From positions 124,001-188,000 of the forward strand of contig NW_025401112.1 in assembly GCF_011075055.1 (NCBI RefSeq): a DNA stretch of 64,000 bases. The letters are read 5' to 3'. Both the position numbers and the translations under genes were made by a program. This DNA is from Mangifera indica. Lineage: Eukaryota; Streptophyta; Magnoliopsida; Sapindales; Anacardiaceae. Below, one piece after another: positions 37,225 through 48,834 of the stretch. The notes under the pieces are model-generated. The model was not told the origin of the DNA. It searched no databases and worked only from the letters and a program-made list of their open reading frames with translations. Position 1 is the stretch's first letter. The number at the start of each line of letters is the position of its first letter.

Positions 37225-38280
37225 ATAAAAAACTAACGGAAGCCCTTACATTTAACCTACTTTATTACAATTTTCAGCAATTAACATAAAAGCCCGGCCC
37301 TCATGTATTTCACTTCTTTTGGTTTTGTTTCTGCCTGTACCAGACTTAAAGTGAATGTTGGGACTCTTGGCACAAGTGGGATGATAGACTGAAAGACGGT
37401 GACCACGTAGCCGCCTTGGCCACAGCTCACATGATACATAACTCTGCTACTTTGCAACAATAGAAAGAAATTCTGAAATCTTCTAATCAGACTCTACTCT
37501 CATCTGAAAACAGCATCTTCCTGTCACGTTAGACAAATATCCAAAATAAGTGAACCTAATCGATCAAAGGAGATTAATTTACTACATAAATGGATACAAT
37601 TTTATTTATATTAATAGCAATCCGGCTTTCTTAAGAAAGTCTCAGTCTCCCTATATATCGCATTCCAAGCAAGTAGTGCAATTGTCCCAACAGTGAATGA
37701 AGCAAGCCCCGGTACGAAGGAGAAGTTTCCAGTATTTCATGCTAATTCAAAACAGGACCAAAATTAGAATAAAACTCAGAAATACATTATGGGCAGGGAA
37801 GAAAAGAAATATAACGTACCATTTATCGCAACAACTGCGTCGAGGTGGGGCAGTTGGAGTAGCTCCACCAGAGGCACTTGGAGGGTTCTGAGTCGGTGGT
37901 GGAGTGAGGACATTTGGTGGCGATGAGGTCGCTGCTATCGGAGCTCGGAGTGACAAACTTTGAGGCTGTTGAAGCTGTGTTGTGAAGAGGGGGAAGACCA
38001 TGGCTACATAAATACGACTTTGTGGTGCCATGTCATTATTTGTCGCAACATTGTGGACGCAGTAATAAAAACCAAATATTCTCTCTGAAACGTCTAAACT
38101 TGGAAATCCCATTTTGCCCCTTCCCCTCCTTCCCCGCAGCCACCTTGGTGCCATGTCATCATTTGTCGCAACATTGTGGACGCAGTAACATAAACCAAAT
38201 ATTCTCTCTGAAACGTCTAAACTTGGAAATCCCATTTTGCCCCTTCCCCTCCTTCCCCGCAGCCACCTTTTCAAGCGGAA
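37225..38280 (-). pseudogene. Unrecognised duplicated gene fragment, copy A
   Basis: Minus strand. A Pro/Thr/Ser-rich stretch (LRAPIAATSSPPNVLTPPPT, then GGATPTAPPRRSCCDKW) ends at a good donor (TG|GTACGT, about 37818). Further left a frame reads NFSFVPGLASFTVGTIALLA and ends RKPDCY followed by a stop; its hydrophobic stretch looks like a membrane segment. I could not find a splice that joins the two without a stop, so the copy is probably broken. 37250-37470 holds another open stretch (VFQSIIPLVPRVPTFTL). The same segments recur at 47395-48200. I do not recognise the gene. Confidence 0.4.
38023..38268. repeat. 123-bp tandem duplication
   Basis: Two adjacent 123-bp units (38023-38145 and 38146-38268) that are almost identical. 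The length equals 41 codons, so a minus-strand frame passes through both units, repeating GKMGFPSLDVSERIFG and CVHNVATN. Confidence 0.9.
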
Positions 38281-38384
38281 AGGTCCGCTTTTCTTTTTCT
38301 AGGCAAAAACATCTACTTTTCAAACTTTCAAATAAAAATAAATCAAATATTTTCTAAAATATTAGATCTATTTTTTATTATTTT

Positions 38385-38640
38385 TATATAAACTCTCATT
38401 TATATATATTTTTTATATCATTCAAATACTCACTTTCACTTTTATTTTTATTCAGTATTTGATATTATAGATTTATTTGAAAGAAAAAAATTCGTATTTT
38501 TGAATTTAAATCAAAAGAAATCAATTTATAAGAAAAAAATATTTATACAAATCTTAACTTAAAATTTAGTTTTATTTGTTAAATCTTTTTCGTATGTTAT
38601 TTCAAAGGGACATTTAAATATTTAATAATAATTTAGGGTT
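38385..38640 (+). repeat. Diverged copy of the MULE-2 promoter-type repeat
   Basis: Shares order and sequence with the MULE-2 left-end units: TATATAAACTCTC, a CATTCAAATACTCAC-like CT-rich leader, TTCGTATTTTTGAATT, then ATCTTAACTTAAAA and TTTTATTTGTTAA. It suggests a remnant MULE end, next to the gene fragment at 37225-38280. Confidence 0.65.
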
Positions 38641-39454
38641 AAACAAAAGGTCAAATGACTTATTCTCACCCAAATTATCCTCTAAACTCAAGTTTCAACT
38701 CTTTAACTATAAAAATTTTAAACACTCACTTATGGGGGTTTAAATCTATTAATTTCAAAGGTAAAATCATCATTTTATCTATAATATTAAAAATAAATTA
38801 AATTTAATCTCATTTCTATCCTCCCAAAACTCTAAAAAATAATCATTTCCTCTACAGGTCATGTGTAACAAAAATGACATTTTCTCCTTAAGGTTTAGCT
38901 TTTAAACTCCGACGTCATTGCTGGCAGTCTTTCCCTCCCAAAACTTCTTTTCCCTTTAACGATCTCTCTCTTCTTAATTAGACTCTTGATTGATGTCAAA
39001 TCAAGCTAGGGAGGCGAACTGTTTTATCGAAAAAATAAAACTTTTTATCTTCGTAGAAGAAGATATCTAGAAAAACGATCATCTTTTCAAACAAAGATGA
39101 GATCTTCATCTTCGTCTTCTCAACTTGATTCAATGCCCATTAGGCATTCAGTTAAGAGGAGAGGGATCACTGGATCATTAAATATTATTTAAGTAATAAT
39201 ATATTCACTTAGTGTAGAAAATTTTTTCTAAATAAATTTAATATGATCCCATGATTCTTTGGATAATATCGATCAGAAAGACAATCCCACTCCAATTCCC
39301 ACCCAGCAAATAGATACAATTTGGTTTGGATCTTCTGTTTGCCCACATTGCCAGAAAACAAAAACTATAGTGGCCAAAAACCTTCTTTGTAAACGGGCAA
39401 TTCTATCGTTATATACTTTTGGCTATATAGTTAGATATTTAATCAAAATATATA

Positions 39455-39610
39455 TACAATTTTATTTTTAATAAAATTATATATATCTATTTTAAATACA
39501 TAAATATATATATATTTATGTATATTATTATATGATTAAATAATTTTAAATTAAAAATAAAATAAAATTTAATTATATAATGATATACATAAGTGTGTAT
39601 TTATTTGTGT
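39455..39610. repeat. Hairpin MITE-like repeat, copy 12
   Basis: Left TAATAAAATTATATATATCT, centre TATGATTAAATAATTTTAAA with AATTTAATTATATAATGATA, right TTATTTGTGTACTTAATG. It lies directly next to copy 13. Confidence 0.6.
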
Positions 39611-39614
39611 ACTT

Positions 39615-39790
39615 AATGTCAATTTTAATAAAACTATATATATCGATTTTAAGTATATATTTATATGTATCATCATATAATTGAGTGATATTAAATTAAA
39701 GATAAAATAAAACTCAATTTATGTGATAACGTATATAAGTGTGTATTTATTTATGTATTCAAAATATGTATGCATAATATTATTCTAATT
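39615..39790. repeat. Hairpin MITE-like repeat, copy 13
   Basis: Left TAATAAAACTATATATATCG, centre ATAATTGAGTGATATTAAA with AAACTCAATTTATGTGATAA, right ATGTATGCATAATATTATT. Confidence 0.65.
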
Positions 39791-40028
39791 GAAAAAAAAT
39801 CTAATTAACAGAATATTTTTTTAAAAAACCCATAAACAATAATAAAAATTTAAGATTTTTCATATATATTTTATTATATTATTATTTCTTTTTAAAAATA
39901 TATTAACTTATATTATAAAAAAATATATTATATTATATAATATATTTATTATATTATATTAATTTAAGATATTTTATAATATATATAACTTTTTATCGGT
40001 ATGTTATATTTAAAATGTCTAAGTAATT

Positions 40029-40742
40029 CAATGCCATGGTACAATACAATCAATCGATGATGACTCGATGTTCTTCATTTTGTTAGTTGGGGCTGCAAGG
40101 TTTTGAGGCTTTTGATTTAATATATTTAATATATTTTCGCTCTATGGAAAGCTTCCCATTGCTCTGCAAGTCCATCGCCTTCAAGCATTTGAATTACTTA
40201 GACATTTTTGGTCTGTGTCTTGAAAGGTATTGGGTGCACAATAGAGCCACCTGAACTATCTCTTCAAGCTCAATTCTGTCATAGTTGCTTTTCAAATCCT
40301 TGTCTACAAATATTTCAAGTTTCTTTTCCTGATGAATTTTCCTTACCTAAAATCATTAACAAGTGTCACTCAAGATACTGATAAATATAAGCATCTTAAG
40401 AATTTAAGAAGAAGCAAGTAGATGAAGTTTGAACTCACCCAATCAAGCATTGCTCCTTTCTGATTAGTTGCCTTCCCAAATTCTGTCGCCGATTATTAAT
40501 TCTAGCAGAAGAATATTAAATCCAAAAATATTTGTTTTCTCAAGATTTACTGGTTTGATAGTTGAACTTGTCCTTAAAAGATGATTGAACTCTACCAAAT
40601 GAGATTCCTTGAGACAAAAAAAATTCTTCAAACCTTTCAGGTACCCATTTGAGTGCTTGCATATACTTTTGTGAATGTGAAAGAACATTTCATATCTCAG
40701 CTTGTTAAGGGTTATTCTATCATTTTGAACAAACTTGTTCAT
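40029..40742 (-). pseudogene. NIK-like receptor kinase fragment, unit 1
   Basis: Minus strand. An exon ending at 40439 reads KTNIFGFNILLLELIIG and, after a frame change, EFGKATNQKGAMLDW followed by the donor GTGAGT. The next exon (about 40345 downward) matches the end of the kinase domain (HQEKK, EGDGL region) but has a 1-bp deletion near 40193 relative to the copy at 52126. Kinase subdomains IX-XI of NIK/SERK-type LRR receptor kinases are recognisable; nothing upstream of them is present. 40029-40110 matches 51640-51720, directly downstream of F-box copy C. Confidence 0.75.
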
Positions 40743-40985
40743 GTAGGTGTGCTACTTTGTTTATAACTATTGATCATACCAAGTGGTAAAAATGAAAATT
40801 TGTGACTTACAGTATCTATATCACAACTTTATTTAACGTCAAAATAACAAAAATAAAATTAATTTTATATGACCCCTTCGACTCTAAGTGAGGACTCAAT
40901 GTTATAAAAATGTTTTTATCTCTAGGGTTAATGTTTTTAACAAAAACCCTCTGAGCTCTCATGTGAAAGACATGGATTTCAAGCA

Positions 40986-41589
40986 ATGTTTTTAAAATTG
41001 GACAGGTGATCAAATTGATTGTCTTACTGGTTTATAGTTCAACCGGTTTGATCGAGAATCAGTCGGTTCAACTTATTATCAAATTATAATAATTAAATTT
41101 TACTTAAAATTTGTAAAAAAATAAAATCAATCAGGATATCCATGCTTATGAAAATTAGAACATATCTTTTTTAAAAAGTAAAATTATTCATTTGATTTTA
41201 ATGAAATAATTAAAATAAAAAAATGTCTAAATATCATGATACAAAAAAAAAAACATAATTCTGTAAGTTATTGTCTATAGAAGACATTTCAATGGATATG
41301 AGATACTTTTTTTTCTTCTTTTTTATTTTATTTTTGAATTTATTTTTCCTTACAAACCTTTAAAAATTCATCTAATCTAGTAAAAAATAATCAAATTACT
41401 CAAAAATAATTAAATTTTCAAAAAATATCCTAAATTTTGGTTAAACCCTATTCTACCGATTTTGACCGATTCATTGGTTTGATCGAGTCAATGAATAAAC
41501 CGTTTTTTAATGTTAACCTGATTAGATTTAAAATCGATTCCCGGTTCAACTGATTGAACCAACTAATTTGATCCAGTTTTAAAATCAGT
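40986..41589. mobile_element. 604-bp MITE-like insertion with empty paralogous site
   Basis: Flanked by GATTTCAAGCA (40975-40985) and GATTTCTAGCA (41590-41600), an 11-bp near-direct repeat. The unit 2 copy has no insertion at the same place (near 53058). Ends are imperfect inverted repeats: TTTTTAAAATTGGACAGG... and, complementing the right end, ATTTTAAAACTGGATCAAAT. Recurrent GGTTCAACCGG and GGTTTGATCGA motifs are internal. No coding capacity. Confidence 0.8.
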
Positions 41590-41666
41590 GATTTCTAGCA
41601 CTTTGGTAAACATTCTAAACATCGCATCACCCCAACTTCAACTTCATAATTGTGAAGTAGAGCATT

Positions 41667-43987
41667 CAGACATGGTAGTGGGTTGGGTCAGCCTAAGGCC
41701 CATATAGTTGTTGACTCAATGAGTCATTATGCTCTTATTTTGATGATAACAAACTAATATGCCTCTAAACATATTGACTAATGATTTTAATTGAATGTGA
41801 GCTTAGATTGCAAAGATTTATCTAATGCACTTGAAGGAGGTTCAAGATGGAAATGAAAGAGAAAAGTCAATTGAAGAATTATTGAAGATTTGAAGAAAAA
41901 CTCAAGTGTTAGGTAGATATATTTGTAATTTAGAGCATTCGTTTTGATTAGAATATTTATTTGCATAGGATAGCTCACTTGAAAACTCATTTTCATATCT
42001 TACACATTTTGGGTAAAATGTCGTTTTTCAAACTTATTGGTTTAAGTCAATTCTTTCACCAAAGTTTATTAATTCTTTTAAAATGATGAAGTTTTGTGAA
42101 CTACATTTTCATATCTTAAAGTTGGTTTTGAAAGAATTTTCAAAAATGGGTTAAATTGTCACTTTTCAAAGTTTTAGGGGTCAAATTATGATTTTTGAAA
42201 ATTCAAGGGGTAAAATGTAATAAAATTTGATCGACCGAATTTGACCGACCGAATCAGCTTCCGAATTGTCCAGAAGCCATGATTTTTGGCTTCAGAAATT
42301 CGGTCAACCGAATTAAATTCAGTCGACCGAATTTTGGTTTGAATTTTTCCAACAGCTAGTGCCACGTAAGCTCCACGGAAGTGCCACGTCACATCCGGTT
42401 GATTGAATTCCATCCAGTCGATCGAATTGTGCGTTTTCTGGAAAATTAAAACGGCTATCTTTGTGCACAACGGTAACTTTCCTTATTTTTCCCTATATAA
42501 ACCCAATCAATTTAGTTCGAAAAGAACTTTTGCCACCAAAAACTTTCATATATTTGAGAGCAAATTAGTTTTGAGCTATTGTCTTGCAAATTCTTCTCTC
42601 TAATCAAAACCCTTGCTCATACACTTTGTAATTTCATTTGTTTTGGGTTGTACTAAGCTTTAACTTTCATATACACTGTTGAGAGAGGTCATATTTCAAT
42701 TTCATACTAAAATTCGTACTATAAAAGAGTAAGGTTCACTCTTGGAGAGATTAGAAAATTTCTTGTGAGAGAAATTGGGTATTAATATTTGTGAAGGTTA
42801 ATAGCACCTTGGAAGTTATTTTGATTGTGAAGAAAAACTTGGTTGAGGTTTTGGTCAACCAAGGATTAGTGGAATACTCCAAGGGAGAAAGCTTGGAGGA
42901 GTGGACGTAGGCCGGGTTTAGCCAAACCACTATACATCGCGTGTTTCATTTTCTCTTCCCTTAAACTCATACTTTATGTTATGCTATTTTGATTGTGTTG
43001 GTTATTTGAAATATTTTTAGTTATTCTCATACATTGGATTAAAAATAGGTAACATTATTTGATTTGAATAAATTACTTTAATTCTCAAATTTGGTAAAGA
43101 TAGTTTTAAAGTTGCCTAATTCACCCCCCCTCTTAGGCCATTCGATCCTACAATAGTAATGGGCCTTTAGGCCAGGCCAGCTCATATATTTTTAAAGGTC
43201 AAAAGCTCGACCCTATACATATAAGGTTAGGCCAACTCATTTAAACAATTTTTTTTATAAAAATTTTAATTAAAATATTTAAATATAAATTATTTTTTAA
43301 TTATTAAAATAGAGGACAATACCTCCAATATTTTATTTATAATTTCTCATTTATAACAGAGGAATATTGTGGTTATATGATAAAAAATATTATAAATTTA
43401 TAATATAGTACAAATAAATTAATTTACATATTGTATAAATTACAAACATAAATAAAATACATATACTATGTGATTTATCTACTCATTTTTAACATACAAA
43501 TCTCTGAATTTTTTTGACATTAGATTCATTTGTAATATTTTATAATGATAAAATTAAAATGAAAATGAAATCATAAACACAAAAAATTATTATTTACGAA
43601 TTTAGATAGTTTTCGAAAGAAAGTTTATTAGAGAAAATGAAATTGAGAATATAATAAAAGAATTAAGATTGAAAGAAATTGAAATTGAATAAGAGTTTGA
43701 TTGAGTTATATAGAGAAAATAAATAAATAAAAAATTTTAAAAAATAAACTTAAAGGTTTCTGCTCCCTACTGTCATCTGCTCTTTGATTTTTTTTTTTTT
43801 TTTTTAAATAGTGACAAGCTAGATTGAGTTGGTTTATAAGTTTAATATTAAAATCTATGGTCTGATCTGAAAGATCTATGAATCAAGCCCAACACACTAT
43901 AATGTTGAGTTACGTTTTATCAAATTAGATTTTAAATTTATATTTTAGATTAAACCTCTATTTGATGTGATCTAATTAGCATATCTA
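41667..43987. mobile_element. hAT-like non-autonomous insertion, carrying a nested solo LTR
   Basis: Flanked by AGAGCATT (41659-41666 and 43988-43995), an 8-bp target duplication typical of hAT elements. The unit 2 copy holds the uninterrupted site GTAGAGCATTAATTG near 53132. Ends: CAGACATGGTA on the left and, complementing the right end, TAGATATGCTA. GGGTTGGGTCAGCC and GGCCTTTAGGCCAGGCC near the left end are typical of hAT subterminal repeats. Without the solo LTR the element is about 0.87 kb, so it lacks a transposase. Confidence 0.8.
41709..43152. mobile_element. Solo LTR inside the hAT-like element
   Basis: 1444 bp, starting TGTTGACTCAATGAG and ending CGATCCTACA, flanked by the 5-bp duplication ATAGT (41704-41708 and 43153-43157). 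It contains a TATA box (CCCTATATAAACCC, about 42491) and a cluster of GACCGAAT/ATTCGGTC motifs (42222-42425). The right end has CACCCCCCCTCTTAGGCC, a feature of many plant LTR ends. No internal retrotransposon genes are present; it likely arose by LTR-LTR recombination. Confidence 0.88.
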
Positions 43988-44635
43988 AGAGCATTAATTG
44001 TCACGGGAAAATGTACAAGTGCCGTGAACTTGCATGATGGGAGCTGAATGTTGTGAGTTGGGGCCCCATTCACAATTAAAGATTAAGAGAAACGATTTTC
44101 TTGTTAAGGAAATTAATTAGTGTTAATGATAATTATTATGATTATCTTATTACTTCATTATTGATACAAGTGTGCCTAAGGTGGAAAAAAAAAAAAACAA
44201 AAGGAGGGGAATAAATGAATATTTCAAAGTGCCTCTCTCCCTTTTAATCTCTCAAAACTTTCCCTTCCTCGTTTTTCCTTTAAATGTTAAATATAGTTAG
44301 TAACTAAATCCATTTGGCAGCTATTTAATTAATTGCAGGCGGGCAAGGGGGTTTTGGTGGGCTGCAGCAGGGAGCAGGCTGAATGGTCGGGAGACTGCGG
44401 GCTGAATTAGTTGTTGGTACGGCTTTTAGGGAAATGTTCTAAAAGAAGGCAGAATCTTTTGCACACGCGTCAATGAAGACGTATCCCTGCATGATTGGAA
44501 TTGAATGGTGTGAGGTGGGGCCCCATTCAAAAGTGATTGGGAGGTAGCATTGTGATTTGTGAAGAAAGCTTAAGAGAAAAGATTTTCTTGTTAAGGAAAT
44601 TAATTACTATTTGTTGATAACTTTCTCTCTAAGTC

Positions 44636-44658
44636 CTTCTCTCTCTCTCTCTCTCTCT
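44636..44658. repeat. CT microsatellite
   Basis: About eleven CT dinucleotides in a row between CTTCTCT and CTGGTGG. Confidence 0.9.
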
Positions 44659-45479
44659 GGTGGAAGGGAATGAATGAATATTATAAAGTGCTTCTCTCTC
44701 TCTTTCTAATCTCTTAATACTTTCTCTCTTGACCAAACACCCGCAAAGGTTTGGTCTTGTTAACTGGATGATGAAAAAAGTTATGATTGACAGAGAATTG
44801 CCTTTGATATACTATACCCATTTTGATAGGAATCTAATATGAAATTTTATATACTATATCGGTAACACAATGATTCCATTGTGTTTCTTTCTTTTATTTA
44901 TTTTTTAATTTACCTTGAATAACTTTTAAACCAAACATCCTTCGAAATATATATATATATATATATAACACAAGTATTGGCTTATTAAAGAAGTTTATAT
45001 GAGAACAAATAATACAATTTCACTCTTTCATACATATATGCTTCATTGTAAATTGTTCTATGTGGGTCAAACACAATGGAAGCTTTCTCGTTCACGTCCG
45101 TGTCAATCCAAGTTCTCATTCATTCATGTGGGGTTAGGATGTTGGCCTCTAGCGTAGTGGTTGTGTTGGCTCATGGCTCGTCACTTTCATTATCCTTCTT
45201 TTCTCTTTTCAATTTCACTTCTTTCGCCTATTCTTGACTTTCTTTGCTTGCATTATACCTTTGATCTATGAAATCATGGGCTTCCATTCAATCAACGAAA
45301 AGTTTTTCATCATTATGATTAAGAAACTGGCAATGTTTTATGTGAATGTGTAGAATAAATAAGATAATTTTGCTCTTTTGACATACATATATGCATCATT
45401 GTAATAAAATCATTGGCTTCATTCAATTAGCGAAAAAAAGTTTTTCATCATTATGAGAAGGAATTTGACAATGTTATAT

Positions 45480-45625
45480 GTGAACATATTTGATATATAA
45501 TTTAAGTATACAAAAAATATATTATTATATAATTAAATATTATTTTATTTTTAATTTAAAATTATTTAATTATATAAAAATATATTATTTATATTTATAT
45601 AAATTAAATACCATATATAATTTTA
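45480..45625. repeat. Hairpin MITE-like repeat, copy 14
   Basis: Left ATATAATTTAAGTATACAAA, centre ATTAAATATTATTTTATTTT with AATTTAAAATTATTTAATTA, right ACCATATATAATTTTATTG. Confidence 0.5.
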
Positions 45626-46035
45626 TTGATTAAAAAATCTTGGAGAGGTATGTTTTAATTTTCTTAATTTATTTCTATTATTTGACAGTTTGTCCTTTAA
45701 CAGATAATTCTGACTGAAAAATCAAAGAGAGAGTTCCGCTCTGACTTGTTTTGTTAACTTGTGTGGCAAGTTAAAGCAAATTAAATATGATTTTCCAGTT
45801 TTATCGCTACCGTTAAAATTTATCTTTTCTTTTCTAATAAGCAAACGCAAATGGGCAGCAGTCTTCAGTTAGGGACACGTGTCTGGAAATGGGACCACCT
45901 TGGTCAATAATATGTGGCTCTGATGAAAAGTCGTACTTTCAAACTTTACCACTGAAACCTAAATGTTCATCCTTCTCTTTCAAAATTTCGTCGAACAACT
46001 AGCTTGTAGAAACGTTTGCCAAAATATGGTTTCAA

Positions 46036-46735
46036 AATTTCCGAGGAAAATTAGGGGCTTTCATGCTTAAAAATTGTACGGACCAAACAGAGATAACCTC
46101 GGTCATCACTTCAGATGAGTTTACCAGCGTTGAATATCAAGATCAAGGAAGGATTTACTATTTGCTACACTATCTCAGTCAGCTATCCAATCTGAAAAGA
46201 CTTAAAGTTTCTGGTTTTTTCCTCAAGGTAACCAAGACCTGAATCTCAGACTTTGGAATTTTGTGAAAAAAAAAGCCAATTCCTAAACAATTGCAGTATT
46301 CTGTATTTCCTCTTATATTCAAATGCTTTATCTTTTATTAAACATATTGTACATTATCTTACTTTTCAGATTCTTTATGCATTTGGTCCTAGAATTGGCT
46401 GATGCGGGCTGTTTCAGACATTGCTTATACTACATCCAGATCTCAGTAAGTTTGTGACATCATTGTCCATATATTTTCTTGTCTTTCATGCCTTTCCATC
46501 TTGTTTGCTGATACCCACACGAATCCTATTGCTGTATTTAGATTTGAAGCGGAGAATGTTCAAGGCAAGCTTTTGAATTTCCGCAAGCACAAAATCAATC
46601 AAGCTACTGTTTTGGCCAACTTCAGATTGTGATGATTCATCTAGGAGATTCTCTTTCAATTCCCAGTAACCAGGGTCCTGAATTGGAATTTATTAAGTTC
46701 CTACTTAACCATTTTGAGCAGTGTTCAAGAGTGCT
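46036..46735 (+). pseudogene. F-box/FBD/LRR pseudogene, copy B (3' half only)
   Basis: Begins in the LRR part (GAAAATTAGGGGCTTTCATG, matching copy C near 50729) and runs to the FBD region (PELEFIKFLLNHF), where the LTR-like element starts at the same spot as in copy A. The F-box is absent. Its 3' part is nearly identical to copy A (for example around 46434-46710), so A and B separated later than either did from C. Confidence 0.8.
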
Positions 46736-47390
46736 GAGGCTTTCCTACTGCTAAGATTTAGTTAAAGAAAACAAAAAAAAAAAAAAACTAAACTTAGGTT
46801 ATGAGCTTGAGCCGTAGATGAGAGAGAGAATAAACGAAAAGGGAAGAGAATTTTAGAAGAGTGAAGAAAACGGCGTTTTATTAAAAATGAGCTCAACCAA
46901 AATACAGATGTTTTCACAGGTTTTTATAGGCAAGGGGCAAAATTACACTTTCACGGCTCAATCAACTTAACATGCACAAAAGAAAGCAAGAAAATGTGAC
47001 ACAACTTACAAAAATTACACCATGCATTTAACCTCCACAGGCAGTGAAATGATTAAGATTTCTTTTCAAATAGAAAGACTTTAGTACATAGACCTAAACA
47101 GAATACACCAGTTTACAGTAGATCTTGAATGATGCATGACAGAGCATAACAGCCACAGTAAGCTTAAGTATGTAGTAAACAGGCTTGAAATATTATCACA
47201 AGAACTCTCAATAGCAGGTTACAACAAACCAGATCTACGCCAAAATCAAATTATACATGCAATATTTTGAACAAATCAAGATGAGCAGTAACATAGACTA
47301 CTAGATCTACATATTGACAGTCAAAACCGTCGACTAAACATTGTGAACAAATCATCCAAGATCATGGAACAACGATACATCACAATTGAT
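46733..47390 (-). mobile_element. Partial LTR-like element, unit B
   Basis: Matches 35515-36190: the left LTR and about half of the interior. It then jumps at an A-rich tract (47390-47402) to sequence matching 37225 onward, so the right LTR and about 1 kb are deleted here relative to unit A. Confidence 0.6.
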
Positions 47391-47394
47391 TAAA

Positions 47395-48205
47395 AAAAAA
47401 AAACTAACGGAAGTCCTTACATTTAACCTACTTTATTACAATTTTCAGCAATTAACATAAAAGCCCCGCCCTCATGTATTTCACTTCTTTTGGTTTTGTT
47501 TCTGCCTGTACCCGACTTAAAGTGAATGTTGGGACCCTTGGTACAAGCGGGATGATAGACTGAAAGACGGTGACCACGTAGACGCCTTGGCCACAGCTCT
47601 CCTGATACATAACTCTGCTACTTTGCAACAATAGAAAGAAATTCTGAAATCTTCTAATCATACTCTACTCTCATCTGAAAACAGCATCTTCCTGTCACGT
47701 GAGACAAATATCCAAAATAAGTGAACCTAATCGATCAAAGGAGATTAATTTACTACATAAATGGATACAATTTTAATTATATTAATAGCAATCCGGCTTT
47801 CTTAAGAAAGTCTCAGTCTCACTATATATCGCATTCCAAGCAAGTAGTGCAATAGTCCCAAAATTCCAAGCAAGTAGTACAACTGTCCCAAAAGTGAATG
47901 AAGCAAGCCCCGGTACGAAGCAGAAGTCTCCAGTATTTCATGCTAATTCAAAACAGGACCAAAATTAGAACAAAACTCAGAAATACATTATGGGCAGGGA
48001 AGAAAAGAAATATAACGTACCATTTATCGCAACAACTGCGTCGAGGTGGGGCAGTTGGGGTAGCTTCACCAGAGGCACTTGGAGGGTTCTGAGTCGGTGG
48101 TGGAGTGAGGACATTTGGTGGCGATGAGGTCGCTGCCATCGGAGCTTGGAGTGACCAACTTTGAGGCTGTTGAGGCTTTGGTGAGAAGGCGGACTGCCTG
48201 GTTAA
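47395..48205 (-). pseudogene. Unrecognised duplicated gene fragment, copy B
   Basis: Same features as 37225-38010: the Pro/Thr-rich stretch (AATSSPPNVLTPPPT, APPRRSCCDKW) and the membrane-like frame, here with an internal repeat of LLAWNFGTIALLAWN caused by a short tandem duplication (47820-47890). The end RKPDCY is conserved. Retention of this third frame in both copies suggests it was once coding, but no valid splice joins it to the Pro-rich part. Confidence 0.4.
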
Positions 48206-48221
48206 ATAAATACGCTTTGCT

Positions 48222-48435
48222 TTGTGTCATTGTCAAGCATTAAACTTGGAAATCCCATTTTGCCCCTTTCTTTAGTTCGGAGTCGAAAGCGACGCTTTGT
48301 GTCATTGACAAGCATTAAACTTGGATATCCCATTTTGCCCCTTTCTTTAGTTCGGAGTCGAAAGCGACGCTTTGTGTCATTGACTCATTGTCAAGCATTA
48401 AACTTGGAAATCCCATTTTGCCCCTTCCATTAGTT
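48222..48435. repeat. Tandem repeat, 75-84 bp units
   Basis: Three copies of a unit containing CAAGCATTAAACTTGGAAAT and CCCATTTTGCCCC (anchors at 48241, 48316, 48400). Two copies are separated by AGTTCGGAGTCGAAAGCGAC. In unit A the corresponding place carries the 123-bp duplication instead. Confidence 0.85.
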
Positions 48436-48564
48436 CCCCACACCTACCTTTTTAAGCTGAAAGTCCACCTTTCATGTTTTTTCAAAGTAAAAATAACTAC
48501 TACTTTAAACTTCCACGTAAAAATAAATCAAATATTTTTAAAAATATTAAAGCTATTTTTTATT

Positions 48565-48790
48565 ATTTTTATATAAACTCTCATTTACATATATTTTTTA
48601 TATTATTTAAACATTCATTCTTATTTTTATTTTTATTCAATATTTGATATTATAGATTTATTTAAAAAAAAATTATATTTTTGAATTCAAATAAAAAAAA
48701 TAAATTCATGAGAAAAAAATATTTATACAAATCTTAACTTAAAATTTAATTTAATTTATCAAATCTAATTCACATATTATTTCAAAAGGA
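48565..48790 (+). repeat. Diverged copy of the MULE-2 promoter-type repeat, unit B
   Basis: Parallels 38385-38640: TTATATAAACTCTC, ATTTAAACATTCATTC, then ATCTTAACTTAAAATTTAAT. It marks the same putative MULE end next to gene fragment B. Confidence 0.55.
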
Positions 48791-48834
48791 TAACTGAATT
48801 CAAATTGAATTTAAACTCAATTCGGCTCAAATCC

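Larger units (their letters stand above)
38641..40020. other. Intergenic DNA
   Basis: No gene recognised. 38650-39180 has CT-rich blocks and a predicted-weak open frame only. Two MITE copies occupy 39455-39790, and 39800-40010 is almost pure A/T. Confidence 0.5.
43996..46035. other. End of duplication unit 1 and intergenic DNA
   Basis: 43988-44470 matches 53132-53280 and 53990-54150 of unit 2 (GGGAGCTGAATGTTGTGAG, GGTACGGCTTTTAGGG). Within it 44041-44120 and 44505-44600 are related to each other (GGGGCCCCATTCA), a local duplication. A (CT)n run lies at 44636-44658. No gene is recognised; one MITE is at 45480-45625. Confidence 0.55.
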